Below, one piece after another: positions 1 through 8,930 of a stretch of 59,166 bases of DNA. Made by a program: the position numbers and the translations under genes. Position 1 is the first letter of the stretch; each line of letters starts with the position of its first letter. Location: assembly GCF_003989665.1 (NCBI RefSeq), contig NZ_RZIJ01000034.1, positions 1 through 59,166 on the forward strand. Reading direction: 5' to 3'. Source of the stretch: Azospirillum doebereinerae (GTDB lineage: Bacteria; Pseudomonadota; Alphaproteobacteria; Azospirillales; Azospirillaceae). The notes under the pieces were generated by a model, which saw nothing but the letters and a program-made list of their open reading frames with translations, had not been told where the DNA came from and searched no databases.

Positions 1-2066
1 GCCTCGACGGTGTCCTGGGCGTAGGCGAAGCGGGCCTGCTTGAGGAACTTGGCGTAGGCGCGCAGCACGGTGACCTCACGCCCCGACAGCCCGGCGCGCA
101 GGATCAGCCGGTTGAACCCGTCATCCTCCATCCGCCCGTCCCACACGGCGGAGAACGCCTGCTGGAACAGCTCCTTGACCTGCACGCAATCGGCGGTGAC
201 GCCGGTCTGGGTGCGGGCGGTGAAGTCGTGGATCCACACCGGCGGCTCGCCGCCGGCCGCCGCCACGTCGTAGGGCTGCTCGGTGATGACCTTGAGGTCC
301 ATGTGCTCCAGCATCGGCAGCACGTCAGACAGCGGGACCGGGCTGCCCTGGTGGTAGATCTTGACGTGCAGCTCGTCGCCCTCGGCCTCCAGCGGGCGCA
401 GCAGGGTGATGCCCAGGCGCTTCTGCGCGACCGCTTGCTCGATGCGGTCGATGTCGTGGACGGCGGTCTCGGCCCCGAACTCCTCGCGGTAGCCGGCCGG
501 GAAGGCGTCGGCGTAGCGGCGCAGCAGGGCGTTGCCGGTCTCCTCGCCACGGGCCTCGATCAGGGCGTCGCGCAGCCGGTCGCCCCAGCCGCGCGCGGCC
601 TGGACGAGGCGGGTTTCCAACTCCTCGACGTCGACGGCCGGGATCCTGCCCGGCTCGGTCCGGATGATCAGGTGCAGGCGGGCCAGCGTGCTTTCGGAGA
701 GCTGGGTGTGGGTGGTGGTGCAGGCGCCGTTGAAGCCGGCCTCCAGCAGCGCCTGGATCTTGCGGCGCAGCGCCGTGTCGTAGCGGTCGCGCGGCACGAA
801 GACCAGGCAGGAGACGAAACGCTCGAACGGATCGCGGCGGACGAACAGGGCCAGCCGCTGGCGCTCCTGGAGATGCAGGATGCCGAGCGTCGCCTCGTAC
901 AGCTCGGGCACCGCGATCTGGAACAGCTCGTCGCGCGGGTAGGTCTCCAGGATGTTCAGCAGCGCCTTGCCGTCATGGCCGGCCGGGTCGAAGCCGGCCT
1001 TCGCCATCACGTCGGCGACCTTGCGGCGCAGGAACGGGATCTCGCGCGGGCTGCGGTTGTAGGCGACCGACGTGAACAGCCCGACCGTCAGCAGGGCGCC
1101 GACCACGTTGCCCGCCTCGTCGAAGCGCTTGACCAGCATGGCGTCGAGCGGCACCGCGCGGTGGACGGTGGCCAGCCGCGTGCCCTTGGTCACCAGCAGC
1201 GGGCGCGGCTGGTGCAGGAAGGCGCGGATCTCGGCCGGCAGCACGGCGGCGTGGCCGTGCTCGTCGAAGACGGTGACCTCGGGGTCGCGCAGCACGCCGA
1301 GCCCGCTGCCCTCGACCAGCTCAAGCCACGGCTCGTCGGGGGTGCGGCCGGGGATGGCGTCGTAGCGGCGGCTGCCCAGCAGCGTGACGTTGCCGGCGTC
1401 CACCCAGGTCAGGAAATCGGCGGTCTCCGCCGCGTCGGCCGGATCGGGCGCGCGGGCGCTGTCGTCGCGGGCGGCGCGGACACGCTCGCGCATCGGCTCC
1501 CAATCCTCGACGGCGGCGCGCACGTCGGCCAGCACGTGTTCCAGCCCGTCGCGCAGGCGCGCCAGCGCCGCCGGGTCGGATTGCGGGTCGATCAGGCAGT
1601 GCATGAAGGATTCGTCGCGGGCGCCGTCCTGCTCCTCGCCCGGCTCCAGCAGGGTCTCCAGCCGACCGGACGCGTCGCGGACGACGCGCACCACGGGGTG
1701 GATGACGAGGTGGACGGTGACACCCTGGCGGTTCAACTCCGCCGTCACCGAATCGACGAGGAAGGGCATGTCGTCGTTGACGATCTCCACCACCGAGCGG
1801 TCGGACTGCCAGCCATGCTCGTCGAGCCGGGGCGAGTAGACGCGCACGCGCGCCGCGCCGGGGTGCCTCTGTTGCCCCCATTGCCACATCGCCAGCGCCG
1901 CGCCATAGAGCTGTTCCGGCGTCGCCCGCAGGAAATCGTCCGGCGGCACGTTGCCGTAGAAGCGCTGCACGAACCGTTCGGCCCGCGCGTTCGGCACCCG
2001 GCTGCGCACCAGCTCGGCCAATTGCCTGCGCATGTCGCCCGCCAGATCCTTCGTCGCCGTCCGCAT
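1..2066 (-). CDS. NAD-specific glutamate dehydrogenase (large type), N-terminal part
   Basis: The gene runs off the left edge; only the first 688 codons (N-terminal regulatory part) are here. The protein starts MRTATKDLAGDMRRQLAELV and by about residue 80 carries VEIVNDDMPFLVDSV, the hallmark of the large bacterial NAD-GDH family (about 1,600 residues), which interconverts glutamate with 2-oxoglutarate and ammonia in the cytoplasm, usually in the catabolic direction. The catalytic Rossmann part lies beyond the window. The ATG at 2066 is preceded by GGGAGG about 11 bases upstream. The 5' region holds a nested palindrome (2084-2122), a possible control site. The frame is open over the whole stretch and the plus-strand frames opposite it are shadows. 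Confidence 0.93.
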   Translation of the reverse strand, partial: MRTATKDLAGDMRRQLAELVRSRVPNARAERFVQRFYGNVPPDDFLRATPEQLYGAALAMWQWGQQRHPGAARVRVYSPRLDEHGWQSDRSVVEIVNDDMPFLVDSVTAELNRQGVTVHLVIHPVVRVVRDASGRLETLLEPGEEQDGARDESFMHCLIDPQSDPAALARLRDGLEHVLADVRAAVEDWEPMRERVRAARDDSARAPDPADAAETADFLTWVDAGNVTLLGSRRYDAIPGRTPDEPWLELVEGSGLGVLRDPEVTVFDEHGHAAVLPAEIRAFLHQPRPLLVTKGTRLATVHRAVPLDAMLVKRFDEAGNVVGALLTVGLFTSVAYNRSPREIPFLRRKVADVMAKAGFDPAGHDGKALLNILETYPRDELFQIAVPELYEATLGILHLQERQRLALFVRRDPFERFVSCLVFVPRDRYDTALRRKIQALLEAGFNGACTTTHTQLSESTLARLHLIIRTEPGRIPAVDVEELETRLVQAARGWGDRLRDALIEARGEETGNALLRRYADAFPAGYREEFGAETAVHDIDRIEQAVAQKRLGITLLRPLEAEGDELHVKIYHQGSPVPLSDVLPMLEHMDLKVITEQPYDVAAAGGEPPVWIHDFTARTQTGVTADCVQVKELFQQAFSAVWDGRMEDDGFNRLILRAGLSGREVTVLRAYAKFLKQARFAYAQDTVE

Positions 2067-2083
2067 GATGGTGGTTGCCTCCC

Positions 2084-2122
2084 TGACAGTGTTTTGCTGG
2101 TAGTACCACCGCAACACTGACA
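2084..2122. promoter_or_regulatory. nested palindrome in the NAD-GDH leader
   Basis: An outer inverted repeat TGACAGTGTT (2084-2093) / AACACTGACA (2113-2122) matches at 9 of 10 positions. It encloses an inner palindrome TGGTA-G-TACCA (2098-2108). Both share one centre at 2103, with 4-base spacers on each side. It lies just upstream of the ribosome-binding site, so it could be a repressor operator or a leader hairpin. Confidence 0.5.
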
Positions 2123-2168
2123 ATTCGACGGCAAATTAACGACAGTATGTCTGACTAATCCGAAATGG

Positions 2169-3092
2169 TCAGGGGCCGGAGAGCGGCTCGGGAGGCGCCA
2201 AGACTGGGGGTTGCGCGGTCAGATCCTCGACCAGCCGGCGGGCGTGGGCCGACAATTCGTCGAAGCGGCGGGCGCACAGCATCAGCACGCGCGGCGCCCA
2301 GGGGTCGGACAGCGGGACCACCTGCAGCGCGGCGGATTCCCGCGCCCGTTGCGCCGCCATTTCCGGGACGATGCCGATGCCGACGCCGCGCTCGACCAGC
2401 CGGCACAGCGCGACGGGCCCGCGCACCCGGACCCGGAAGGACAGGCTGCGCCCGGCCCGTGCCGCGTGGCTGTTCAGGTATTCCTGCAAGGCGCTGCCGG
2501 TGCTCAGGCCCACGAAGGGCTCGTCCAGCGTGTCGGCGAAGGCCACCGCCCCGCCCCCGGCCAGCCGGTGGCCGCGCGGCACCACCAGCACCAGCCGGTC
2601 GCTGCGGAAGGGCCGCGTCTCCAGCCCGGCCAGGTCGACCATGTCGGCGACGACCCCCAGATCGGCCAGCCCGGCGGCCACCGCCTCGACGATGGCGTGG
2701 CTGGGGCGCTCCTCCAGGTCGATGTCGATGTTGGGGTTGGCGGCCAGGAAGCCCGCCAGCGCGTCGGGCAGGAATTCATTGATCGCCGCCGTGTTGGACA
2801 GCAGCCGGACATGGCCCTTCAGGCCCTTGGCGTAGTCGTTCAGCTCGCCGCGCATGCGCTCCAGCTGGTGCATGACTTGGCGTGCGTGGTGGACCACCGC
2901 GCGCCCCGCCGGGGTCGGGCGCGCCCCGCGCCGCCCGCGCTCCAGCAGAGGGATGCCGAGCGCCTCCTCCATCCCCCGGATGCGCGCGCTGGCCGAGGCG
3001 AGCGCCATGGCGCTGCGTTCGGCACCGGCGGTGATGCTGCCGGTCTCGGCGATGTGCAGGAACAGCCGCAGGTCGGTCAGGTCGAAGCGCAC
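2169..3092 (-). CDS. LysR-family transcriptional regulator
   Basis: 307-residue LysR regulator. The N-terminal winged helix covers residues 1-65 (FDLTDLRLFLHIAETGSITA, then the recognition helix around ASASARIRGMEEALG), followed by the linker helix and a periplasmic-binding-like effector domain (about 90-295). Length is typical of the family. It is 102 bp upstream of the NAD-GDH gene on the same strand and divergent from the small membrane gene at 3251, so either could be a target. The effector is unknown. Confidence 0.9.
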   Translation of the reverse strand: MRFDLTDLRLFLHIAETGSITAGAERSAMALASASARIRGMEEALGIPLLERGRRGARPTPAGRAVVHHARQVMHQLERMRGELNDYAKGLKGHVRLLSNTAAINEFLPDALAGFLAANPNIDIDLEERPSHAIVEAVAAGLADLGVVADMVDLAGLETRPFRSDRLVLVVPRGHRLAGGGAVAFADTLDEPFVGLSTGSALQEYLNSHAARAGRSLSFRVRVRGPVALCRLVERGVGIGIVPEMAAQRARESAALQVVPLSDPWAPRVLMLCARRFDELSAHARRLVEDLTAQPPVLAPPEPLSGP

Positions 3093-3133
3093 GGCGAAAC
3101 ACCCGAAGTGGAAACACCCGATTGGTGAGCCCT

Positions 3134-3158
3134 CAGCCTTCGGGCTTACCGAAGGCTG
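3134..3158. other. 10-bp perfect stem-loop in a divergent intergenic region
   Basis: CAGCCTTCGG (3134-3143), loop GCTTA, CCGAAGGCTG (3149-3158). It sits between the divergent LysR gene and the small membrane gene. No T-run follows on either strand, so it is not a classical terminator; it may be an operator or leader hairpin. Confidence 0.4.
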
Positions 3159-3250
3159 GCTGCGTGAAAGCCAGATTGTGACCTTTCACGGCGGCGGGCA
3201 AGCTCCAACCTCACGAAGGGGCGTCGATACGCGGAAACGGAGGACGCGCC

Positions 3251-3499
3251 ATGGCGTTGCTGGACAGGGACGGGCGGGACGAGGAGGGCGGCTGGCTCGA
3301 CGGGCTGGACCGCCGCCTGCTGGTGGTGGCGCTGGCGCTGGGGCTTCTGACCCTGCTGGCCGTGCTCGACCTCAACCGGCCGGTGCCGGGGTCGGAGCTG
3401 CCGGTGGAGGTCCACATCCCGGCGGTGGACCTGTCCTTCGCGGCGCGGCCGGCGACGAAGCCGGCCCGCGACCGCGACGAGCTGCTGGCCTACGACTGA
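3251..3499 (+). CDS. small single-pass membrane protein, unknown function
   Basis: 82 residues. An acidic N-terminus (MALLDRDGRDEEGG) is followed by one membrane segment (RRLLVVALALGLLTLLAVL, about residues 22-42) and a charged tail. GGAGG lies 7-8 bases before the ATG, supporting translation. The last 10 bp overlap the end of the convergent acetyltransferase gene. I do not recognise a family; the predicted topology has a short cytoplasmic head and an outside tail. Confidence 0.55.
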   Translation: MALLDRDGRDEEGGWLDGLDRRLLVVALALGLLTLLAVLDLNRPVPGSELPVEVHIPAVDLSFAARPATKPARDRDELLAYD

Positions 3500-4053
3500 G
3501 ACGGACGGACCTCCGCCGGGACACTCGTGTCGCCGTCGCCCAAGGGACGTTCCATCAGCACGCTGTCGATCCAGCGGCCGAACTTGAAGCCCATCCCCGG
3601 CAGCACCCCGGCCGAGCGGAAGCCGCAGGCGGCGTGCAGCCCGATGGAGCCGTGGTTGTCGCTGCCGCCGATCACCGCGACCATGCGGCGGTAGCCGGCG
3701 GCCTCGCAGATTTCCAGCAGCGGAATCATCAGCGCCCGGCCGACCCCGCGCCGCGCCATCCCGGCATCGACGTAGACGGAGTTCTCCAGCGCGAAGCGGT
3801 AGGCGCTGCGCGTCCGGTACGGGCCGGCGTAGGCGTAGCCGGCCAGCGTTCCGCCGCTTTCCGCGACCAGATAGGGCAGGCCGCGCGTCAGGATGGCCGC
3901 CCGGCGCTCTGCCATCTCGGCCTCGCTTGGCGGGATCTCCTCGAAGGAGGCGGTGCCGGTTTGCACATGGTGGGCGTAGAGCGCGGTGATGGCGGTGATG
4001 TCGGCGTCGCGCGACGGGCGGACGGTCAGGGCGGTGTTCAAGGTGGTCGTCAC
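3490..4053 (-). CDS. GNAT-family N-acetyltransferase (phosphinothricin-acetyltransferase-like)
   Basis: 187 residues from a GTG start at 4053, chosen because the homologous region begins at VTTTLNTALTVRPSRDADI and a GGAG motif sits 9 bases upstream. It has the GNAT fold: acetyl-CoA loop around ARRGVGRALM (Q/RxxGxG/A type) and the C-terminal motif GFRSAGVLPGMGFKFGRW seen in PAT/BAR-like amino-group acetyltransferases. The start is 5 bp after the MFS stop, so the two are probably co-transcribed. Together they could acetylate and move a toxic amine or amino acid analogue, but the substrate cannot be told from sequence. Confidence 0.85.
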   Translation of the reverse strand: MTTTLNTALTVRPSRDADITAITALYAHHVQTGTASFEEIPPSEAEMAERRAAILTRGLPYLVAESGGTLAGYAYAGPYRTRSAYRFALENSVYVDAGMARRGVGRALMIPLLEICEAAGYRRMVAVIGGSDNHGSIGLHAACGFRSAGVLPGMGFKFGRWIDSVLMERPLGDGDTSVPAEVRPSQS

Positions 4054-4058
4054 GTCGG

Positions 4059-5288
4059 TCAGCTCCGGGGGGAAGGAAGAGGGCGGTCGGCGGGAAGCAA
4101 AGCGGCGCAGACGGCCGCCAACCCGCCGCCGACGCCGAGAAGGGCGAAACCCCAGCCCCAGCCGGAGCCGAGGCCGGATCCGGTGGCGCCGTCGAGCACG
4201 AGCCCGACCGCCAGCGGCGCCACGCCGCCGGCCCCGAAGCCGAGGATGGAGCGCACCGCCAGCGCCGCGCCGAGGCTGCCCGGCTCGACCGATTCGGTCA
4301 TCGCGGTGGACAGCACCGGCGAATCGCCGAGCGCGGAAAAGCCGTAGAGCGCCGCGACCGGCAGGATCAGCCAGACCGGCAGCGTCTCCATCCAGCCGAT
4401 GGTCAGCGAGCAGGCGGCGCCCAGCCCCCCCATCGCCACCAGCACGGCGCGCCGGCCCAGACGGTCGGACGCCTTTCCCATGGTCAGCGAGGACAGGAAG
4501 CCCGACAGGTGGATGGCCCCGGCGATCCACAGCCCCTGCGCCGTCGCTCCGCCCGATCCGGACAGGCTGGCGGTCAGGAAGGCCGGCAGCCACGCCCACA
4601 TGCCCAGCAGCTCCCAGCAATGGGTGGTGTAGCCGGCGGTCAGCAGCAGGGAGCGGCGGTCGGCCAGGAAGCGGAAGGCGCCGCGCAACGCCTGGGTCCG
4701 CGCCCCGGCAATCCGGTTGGGCCGCCCGCGCAGGCCCGGCGCCGCGACCAGCAGGGCCAGCAGCGGCCCCAGCCCGCAGGCGACGAAGGCGGCCTCGTAG
4801 CCCAGACGCTCGCTCAACCCCGCCGCCAGCGCGATGGAGGCGAAATAGCCGAGCGACCCGGCGCCGAGCAGCCAGCCGACCGCCGCGCCCCGCCGTTCCG
4901 CCGGAACCCCCTGCGCCACCAGCATGATGGAGGGGGCGTAGGTGCCGCCCTGGGTCAAACCCAGCAGCGCGAACAGCAGCAGCGCGCTGTCGGGCGAGCG
5001 GGCGAAGAGGGCGAAGGCCAGACCGGTCAAGGCGCTGGCTCCGCTCGACCACAGGAAGACGCGTTTGGCGCCCAGGCTGTCGGCGAACCAGGAGGACAGC
5101 ACCAGCGACAGCGCGTAGCCGGCGTTGAAGGCGGTCTGGATCCCGCCGGCCTCGCCGCCGGACATCCCCCAGGCCCGCATCGTCGCGGGCAGGGAGCCGG
5201 CGTGCACCATGAAGGCCAGCGAGGAGCCGAAACGGCTCGCACACAATAGGATCAGCCACAAGGGGGCGGGGGAAGGTCGGTCGTGCAT
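4059..5288 (-). CDS. MFS transporter
   Basis: 409 residues, about 12 hydrophobic segments, with the major-facilitator inter-helix basic loop (ADSLGAKRVF) between TM2 and TM3 and a pseudo-repeat (GKASDRLGRRAV) in the second half. The start MHDRPSPAPLWLILL at 5288 places TM1 directly after a short N-tail. It is first in an operon with the acetyltransferase and divergent from the LysR gene at 5367, the usual layout of a LysR-controlled transporter. The substrate is unknown; the family includes small-molecule efflux and organic anion uptake proteins. Confidence 0.88.
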   Translation of the reverse strand: MHDRPSPAPLWLILLCASRFGSSLAFMVHAGSLPATMRAWGMSGGEAGGIQTAFNAGYALSLVLSSWFADSLGAKRVFLWSSGASALTGLAFALFARSPDSALLLFALLGLTQGGTYAPSIMLVAQGVPAERRGAAVGWLLGAGSLGYFASIALAAGLSERLGYEAAFVACGLGPLLALLVAAPGLRGRPNRIAGARTQALRGAFRFLADRRSLLLTAGYTTHCWELLGMWAWLPAFLTASLSGSGGATAQGLWIAGAIHLSGFLSSLTMGKASDRLGRRAVLVAMGGLGAACSLTIGWMETLPVWLILPVAALYGFSALGDSPVLSTAMTESVEPGSLGAALAVRSILGFGAGGVAPLAVGLVLDGATGSGLGSGWGWGFALLGVGGGLAAVCAALLPADRPLPSPRS

Positions 5289-5330
5289 AATGGCCCGACT
5301 TTCGGCGGGGGCGGCCGGAAAGGCAAATTT

Positions 5331-5350
5331 ATTGATCTGATCGGAATCAT
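5331..5350. promoter_or_regulatory. candidate LysR operator/promoter between the MFS and LysR genes
   Basis: An AT-rich island in the 78-bp divergent gap. TGAT (5333-5336) and ATCA (5346-5349) form an interrupted inverted repeat of the T-N11-A type bound by LysR proteins. It would lie between both start codons, allowing joint control. Confidence 0.45.
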
Positions 5351-5366
5351 AAGGAAAACTGGGGGT

Positions 5367-6254
5367 ATGCGCCGCCTGAACCTCGATCAGCTCCTGACCT
5401 TCGCGCTGGTGGTGGAGCACGCCGGCTTCACCGAGGCCGCCGCCCGGCTCGGCCTGACCCAGCCGGCGGTCAGCCTGCAGATCCGCAATCTGGAGGACCG
5501 GCTGGGCGTCCGCCTGATCGAGCGGGTCGGCAAGCGCGCCTTGCCGACCGCCGCCGGGCGCGACCTGCTGCCCTTCGTCCGCCGCCTGCGCGACGAGGCC
5601 GACGCGGCGATGACCCACATGATGCGCCACCGCACCGGGGAGACCGGGCGCGTGCGCGTCGGCACCGGGGCGACCGCCTGCATCTACCGGCTGCCGCCGC
5701 TGCTGGCCGCCTTGCGCGCCGCCCATCCCGGCCTGGAGATCATCGTCGTCACCGGCAACACCCCCGACATCCTCGACGCGGTGGAGGCCGGGACTCTCGA
5801 CCTCGCGCTGGTCACCCTGCCGGCGGCGCGGCCCGGCCTGTCCATCGAGCCGGTGTGCGCGGAGGCGATGGTCGCCGTCGACGCCCGCGCGGACGGCGTG
5901 TCCCTCTCTGCGCCGATGACGCCGGTGGAGGCCGCGGCCGGGCCGCTGATCCTCTACGAGCGCGGCGGCACCATGCGGGCGGTGATCGACGCGTGGTTCG
6001 TGGCCGGTGGCGCGCAGCCGCGCCCGGCGATGGAACTCGGCAATGTCGAGGCGATCAAGAACCTCGTCGCCGCCGGGCTGGGCCGCTCGATCCTGCCGGC
6101 GGTGACCGTCGCGGGGGAAGGCGACCGCGACCGCTTCGGCGTCCGACCGCTGGCGCCGCCGCTGACCCGCACGCTGGGGCTGGCGCTGCGCCGCGACAAG
6201 GTGCGGGACGCCGGGGTGCGCGCGTTGGTGAAGGCCGTTGCGGCCATTGGTTGA
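5367..6254 (+). CDS. LysR-family transcriptional regulator
   Basis: 295 residues from the ATG at 5367 (MRRLNLDQLLTFALVVEHAG), where LysR homology begins and AAGGA lies about 11 bases upstream. The recognition helix is around LTQPAVSLQIRNLEDRLG and the effector domain has the usual RVGTGATACIYRLPPLL start. Divergent from the MFS-GNAT operon, which it probably controls. An earlier in-frame ATG at 5283 would overlap the MFS start and add unrelated residues. Confidence 0.9.
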   Translation: MRRLNLDQLLTFALVVEHAGFTEAAARLGLTQPAVSLQIRNLEDRLGVRLIERVGKRALPTAAGRDLLPFVRRLRDEADAAMTHMMRHRTGETGRVRVGTGATACIYRLPPLLAALRAAHPGLEIIVVTGNTPDILDAVEAGTLDLALVTLPAARPGLSIEPVCAEAMVAVDARADGVSLSAPMTPVEAAAGPLILYERGGTMRAVIDAWFVAGGAQPRPAMELGNVEAIKNLVAAGLGRSILPAVTVAGEGDRDRFGVRPLAPPLTRTLGLALRRDKVRDAGVRALVKAVAAIG

Positions 6255-6373
6255 AGGCTCCGCCACGGGCGGCATGGTGATCCGAGGAGATATCGCCTTT
6301 GGGTGAATTTACAGACGCTTCAAGGCTTGCGCACTCTGCGGGGCATGGGACTTTTTGCTTACCCCGGGTGCCG

Positions 6374-8812
6374 ATGACCGAGAATTCCGCGCCGTCCACC
6401 GGCCAGCCCGACGCCAGCCGGACCGATGGGGAGGTCTTGCGCGCCCGCATCGCGGCGTTGGAGGCGGAGAACGCCGTGCTTCGGGCGGCGGTCGACGCCT
6501 CCGGCACCAAGAGCGACGATCTGCTGACCATCGCCGGCCTGAACGCGGATCTGCGCGCCGCCTTCGACGAGCTGGAGCGCAGCCGCGCCGCCCACGCCGA
6601 GAGCGAGGGGCGGTTGCGGGCGATCCTGGACAGCGCCACCGAGCACGCGATCCTGACCATGGACTCCGCCGGCCGGGTGACGAGCTGGAACCCCGGCGCC
6701 ACCCGCATCCTGGGCTGGAGCGAGACGGAGATCCGGGGTCGCGACAGCGCCGTCCTCTTCACGCTGGAGGACATCGAGGCCGGCGTGCCCGCCAAGGCCC
6801 GCGCCACGGCGCTGGCCGAGGGGCAATACCGCGACGAGCGCTGGTTCCACCGCAAGGACGAGGCCGCCTTCTGGGGAACGGTGACGATCCTGCCGCTGCT
6901 GGGCGACGCGGCGGGCGGCTTCCTGTGCATCCTCCACGACCGCACCGGCGAACGGGCGGTGGAGAACGCCATCCAGGAGGCGCAGCAGCGGGCGACCGAG
7001 GTGCTCGACAGCATCGACGAGGCCTTCGTCACCTTCGACCGCGACTACCGCGTCACCTATCAGAACCGCCGGGCGGAGCAGATCGACCGCCTGACGCTGT
7101 CGACGATGATGGGCCGCACCATGTGGGAGATCTGGCCGCAGATGGCCGGCAGCGACGTCGAGGCGATCTGCCGCAAGGCGATGGAGGAGCGGATCTCGAC
7201 CGCGCTGGAGAAGCGCTACGAGAGCGGCGGGAAGGAGCTGTGGCTGGAGGTTCGCTACCACCCGACGCCGGAGGGGCTGGGCTGCTTCTTCCGCGACATC
7301 ACCGCCCGCAAGATCGCCGAGGAGGCGGTCGCCGCCCAGCACGCCCGCACGGTCGAGATCCTGGAAAGCATCAGCGACGCCTTCTACACGGTCGATCACG
7401 AGTGGCGGTACACCTACATCAACAACAAGGCCGAGCAGCTGTGGGGCCGCAAGCGCGAGGATCTGCTGGGCCGGCGGATCTGGGAGGTCTTCCCCGAGGT
7501 GCTCGGCAGCGAGCCGTTCCTGGCGCACCAGCAGGCGCTGCGCGAGAACCGCGTGGTGACGGTCGAGACGGTCTCGCCGATCTTCCACAGCTGGATCGAG
7601 GCCAGCGTCTACCCCAGCGCCATCGGCCTGTCGGTCTATTTCCGCGACATCACCAGCCGCCGTCTCGCCCAGGACGCCCTGCTCCAGGCCAAGGAAGCGG
7701 CGGAGGAGGCCAGCCTCGCCAAGGGCAAGTTCCTCGCCGCCGCCAGCCATGATCTGCGCCAGCCCCTGCAGGCGCTGCTGCTGTTCGTCGACGTGTTGAA
7801 GCCGCATGTCCAGGGCAGCCGGGGCGAAAGCGCGCTGCTGCATCTGGCGCGCGGGCTGGACGCGCTGAAGGATCTGCTCGACAGCCTGCTCGACATGTCG
7901 CGGCTGGACGCGGGGATCGTCGAGCCGTCGGTCGAGGACGTGCCGCTGCAACCCCTGTTCGACCACATCGCCGCCTCCTACCGCCCGGTCGCCGCCGCGC
8001 GGGGGCTGGATCTGCGGGTCGAGGTCTGCCGGGGCACGGCGCGCAGCGACCGCACGCTGCTGACCCGCATGGTGCGGAACCTCGTGGAGAACGCGCTGCG
8101 CTACACCGAGGCGGGGCGCATCGACATCGAGTGCCGGCGGGCCGGCAACCGGCTGTTGATCGAGGTGCGCGACACCGGCATCGGCATCCCGCCGGATCAC
8201 CTGGAGCGCATCTGGGAGGAGTTCCACCAGGTCGGCAACCCCGAGCGCGACCGCAACCGGGGCCTGGGATTGGGCCTGGCCATCGTGCGGCGGCTGTCGC
8301 TGCTGCTCGACCATCCGGTCGGCGTCCAGTCGGTGCCGGGCCAAGGCACGGTCTTCACCCTGACGCTGCCGGCCGGCGAGACCGAGGTGGCGGTGGAGGC
8401 GGTGACCGAGGGCGCCACGGCGGGGCGGGGCCGCTTCGCCGTGCTGGTGGACGACGACGCCATCGTGCTGCTGGGGCTGGAGACGATCTTCAAGGAATGG
8501 GGCTACGAGGTGCTGGTCGCCGGATCCGCCGACAAGGCGGTCGAGGCGCTGGTCAGCGTCGGCCGCCGGCCGGACATCATCGTCGCCGACTACCGACTGC
8601 GCGAGGGCCGCTACGGGACGGAAGCGGTGGCGCGGATCCGCGCCCTGTTCGAGGAGGTCGGGCGCGGGCCGGTTCCCGGCGTGATCCTGACCGGGGAAAC
8701 CGGACCCGACTGCGAGCGCGACGCCGCCTCGCACGGGCTCGGCATCATCCACAAGCCGGTGACCCCGCGCCAGCTGAGTTACGCGCTGGGCCAGCTGTTC
8801 AGCACCGGCTGA
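6374..8812 (+). CDS. PAS-containing hybrid sensor histidine kinase/response regulator
   Basis: 812 residues. A coiled coil (about 20-65) leads into three PAS domains (about 70-190, 205-320, 330-440), a HisKA domain with phospho-acceptor His459 in ASHDLRQP, an HATPase domain (N box VENAL, G1 DTGIGIP, G2 GLGLGLA) and a C-terminal receiver with phospho-acceptor Asp739 (VADYRL). There are no membrane segments, so it senses a cytoplasmic or redox cue. A TTG at 6299 has a better Shine-Dalgarno, but codons 6299-6373 have a low third-position GC content unlike the rest, so I chose the ATG at 6374. It shares the unusual ASHDLRQP and EEFHQ-GNPER boxes with the kinase at 21684. Confidence 0.92.
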   Translation: MTENSAPSTGQPDASRTDGEVLRARIAALEAENAVLRAAVDASGTKSDDLLTIAGLNADLRAAFDELERSRAAHAESEGRLRAILDSATEHAILTMDSAGRVTSWNPGATRILGWSETEIRGRDSAVLFTLEDIEAGVPAKARATALAEGQYRDERWFHRKDEAAFWGTVTILPLLGDAAGGFLCILHDRTGERAVENAIQEAQQRATEVLDSIDEAFVTFDRDYRVTYQNRRAEQIDRLTLSTMMGRTMWEIWPQMAGSDVEAICRKAMEERISTALEKRYESGGKELWLEVRYHPTPEGLGCFFRDITARKIAEEAVAAQHARTVEILESISDAFYTVDHEWRYTYINNKAEQLWGRKREDLLGRRIWEVFPEVLGSEPFLAHQQALRENRVVTVETVSPIFHSWIEASVYPSAIGLSVYFRDITSRRLAQDALLQAKEAAEEASLAKGKFLAAASHDLRQPLQALLLFVDVLKPHVQGSRGESALLHLARGLDALKDLLDSLLDMSRLDAGIVEPSVEDVPLQPLFDHIAASYRPVAAARGLDLRVEVCRGTARSDRTLLTRMVRNLVENALRYTEAGRIDIECRRAGNRLLIEVRDTGIGIPPDHLERIWEEFHQVGNPERDRNRGLGLGLAIVRRLSLLLDHPVGVQSVPGQGTVFTLTLPAGETEVAVEAVTEGATAGRGRFAVLVDDDAIVLLGLETIFKEWGYEVLVAGSADKAVEALVSVGRRPDIIVADYRLREGRYGTEAVARIRALFEEVGRGPVPGVILTGETGPDCERDAASHGLGIIHKPVTPRQLSYALGQLFSTG

Positions 8813-8930
8813 CGCCCGCTTCGGTTCCCGCGCCCGCACGGCTGGGTGCGATTCCGCTCGCCATGGCGCGATAATCGCACCATTATGGCGGTGTCGCGCT
8901 TTGCGGGTTTGAGGACGAGGGAGCCACGGC

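Noticed and set aside
228..2120. A 630-residue plus-strand frame opposite NAD-GDH
   Set aside because: The minus frame has the family signature and runs off the window; the plus frame has none.
6299..6373. TTG start with good Shine-Dalgarno for the hybrid kinase
   Set aside because: The added codons lack the GC-rich third positions of the gene and carry no domain, so the ATG at 6374 is preferred; not fully excluded.
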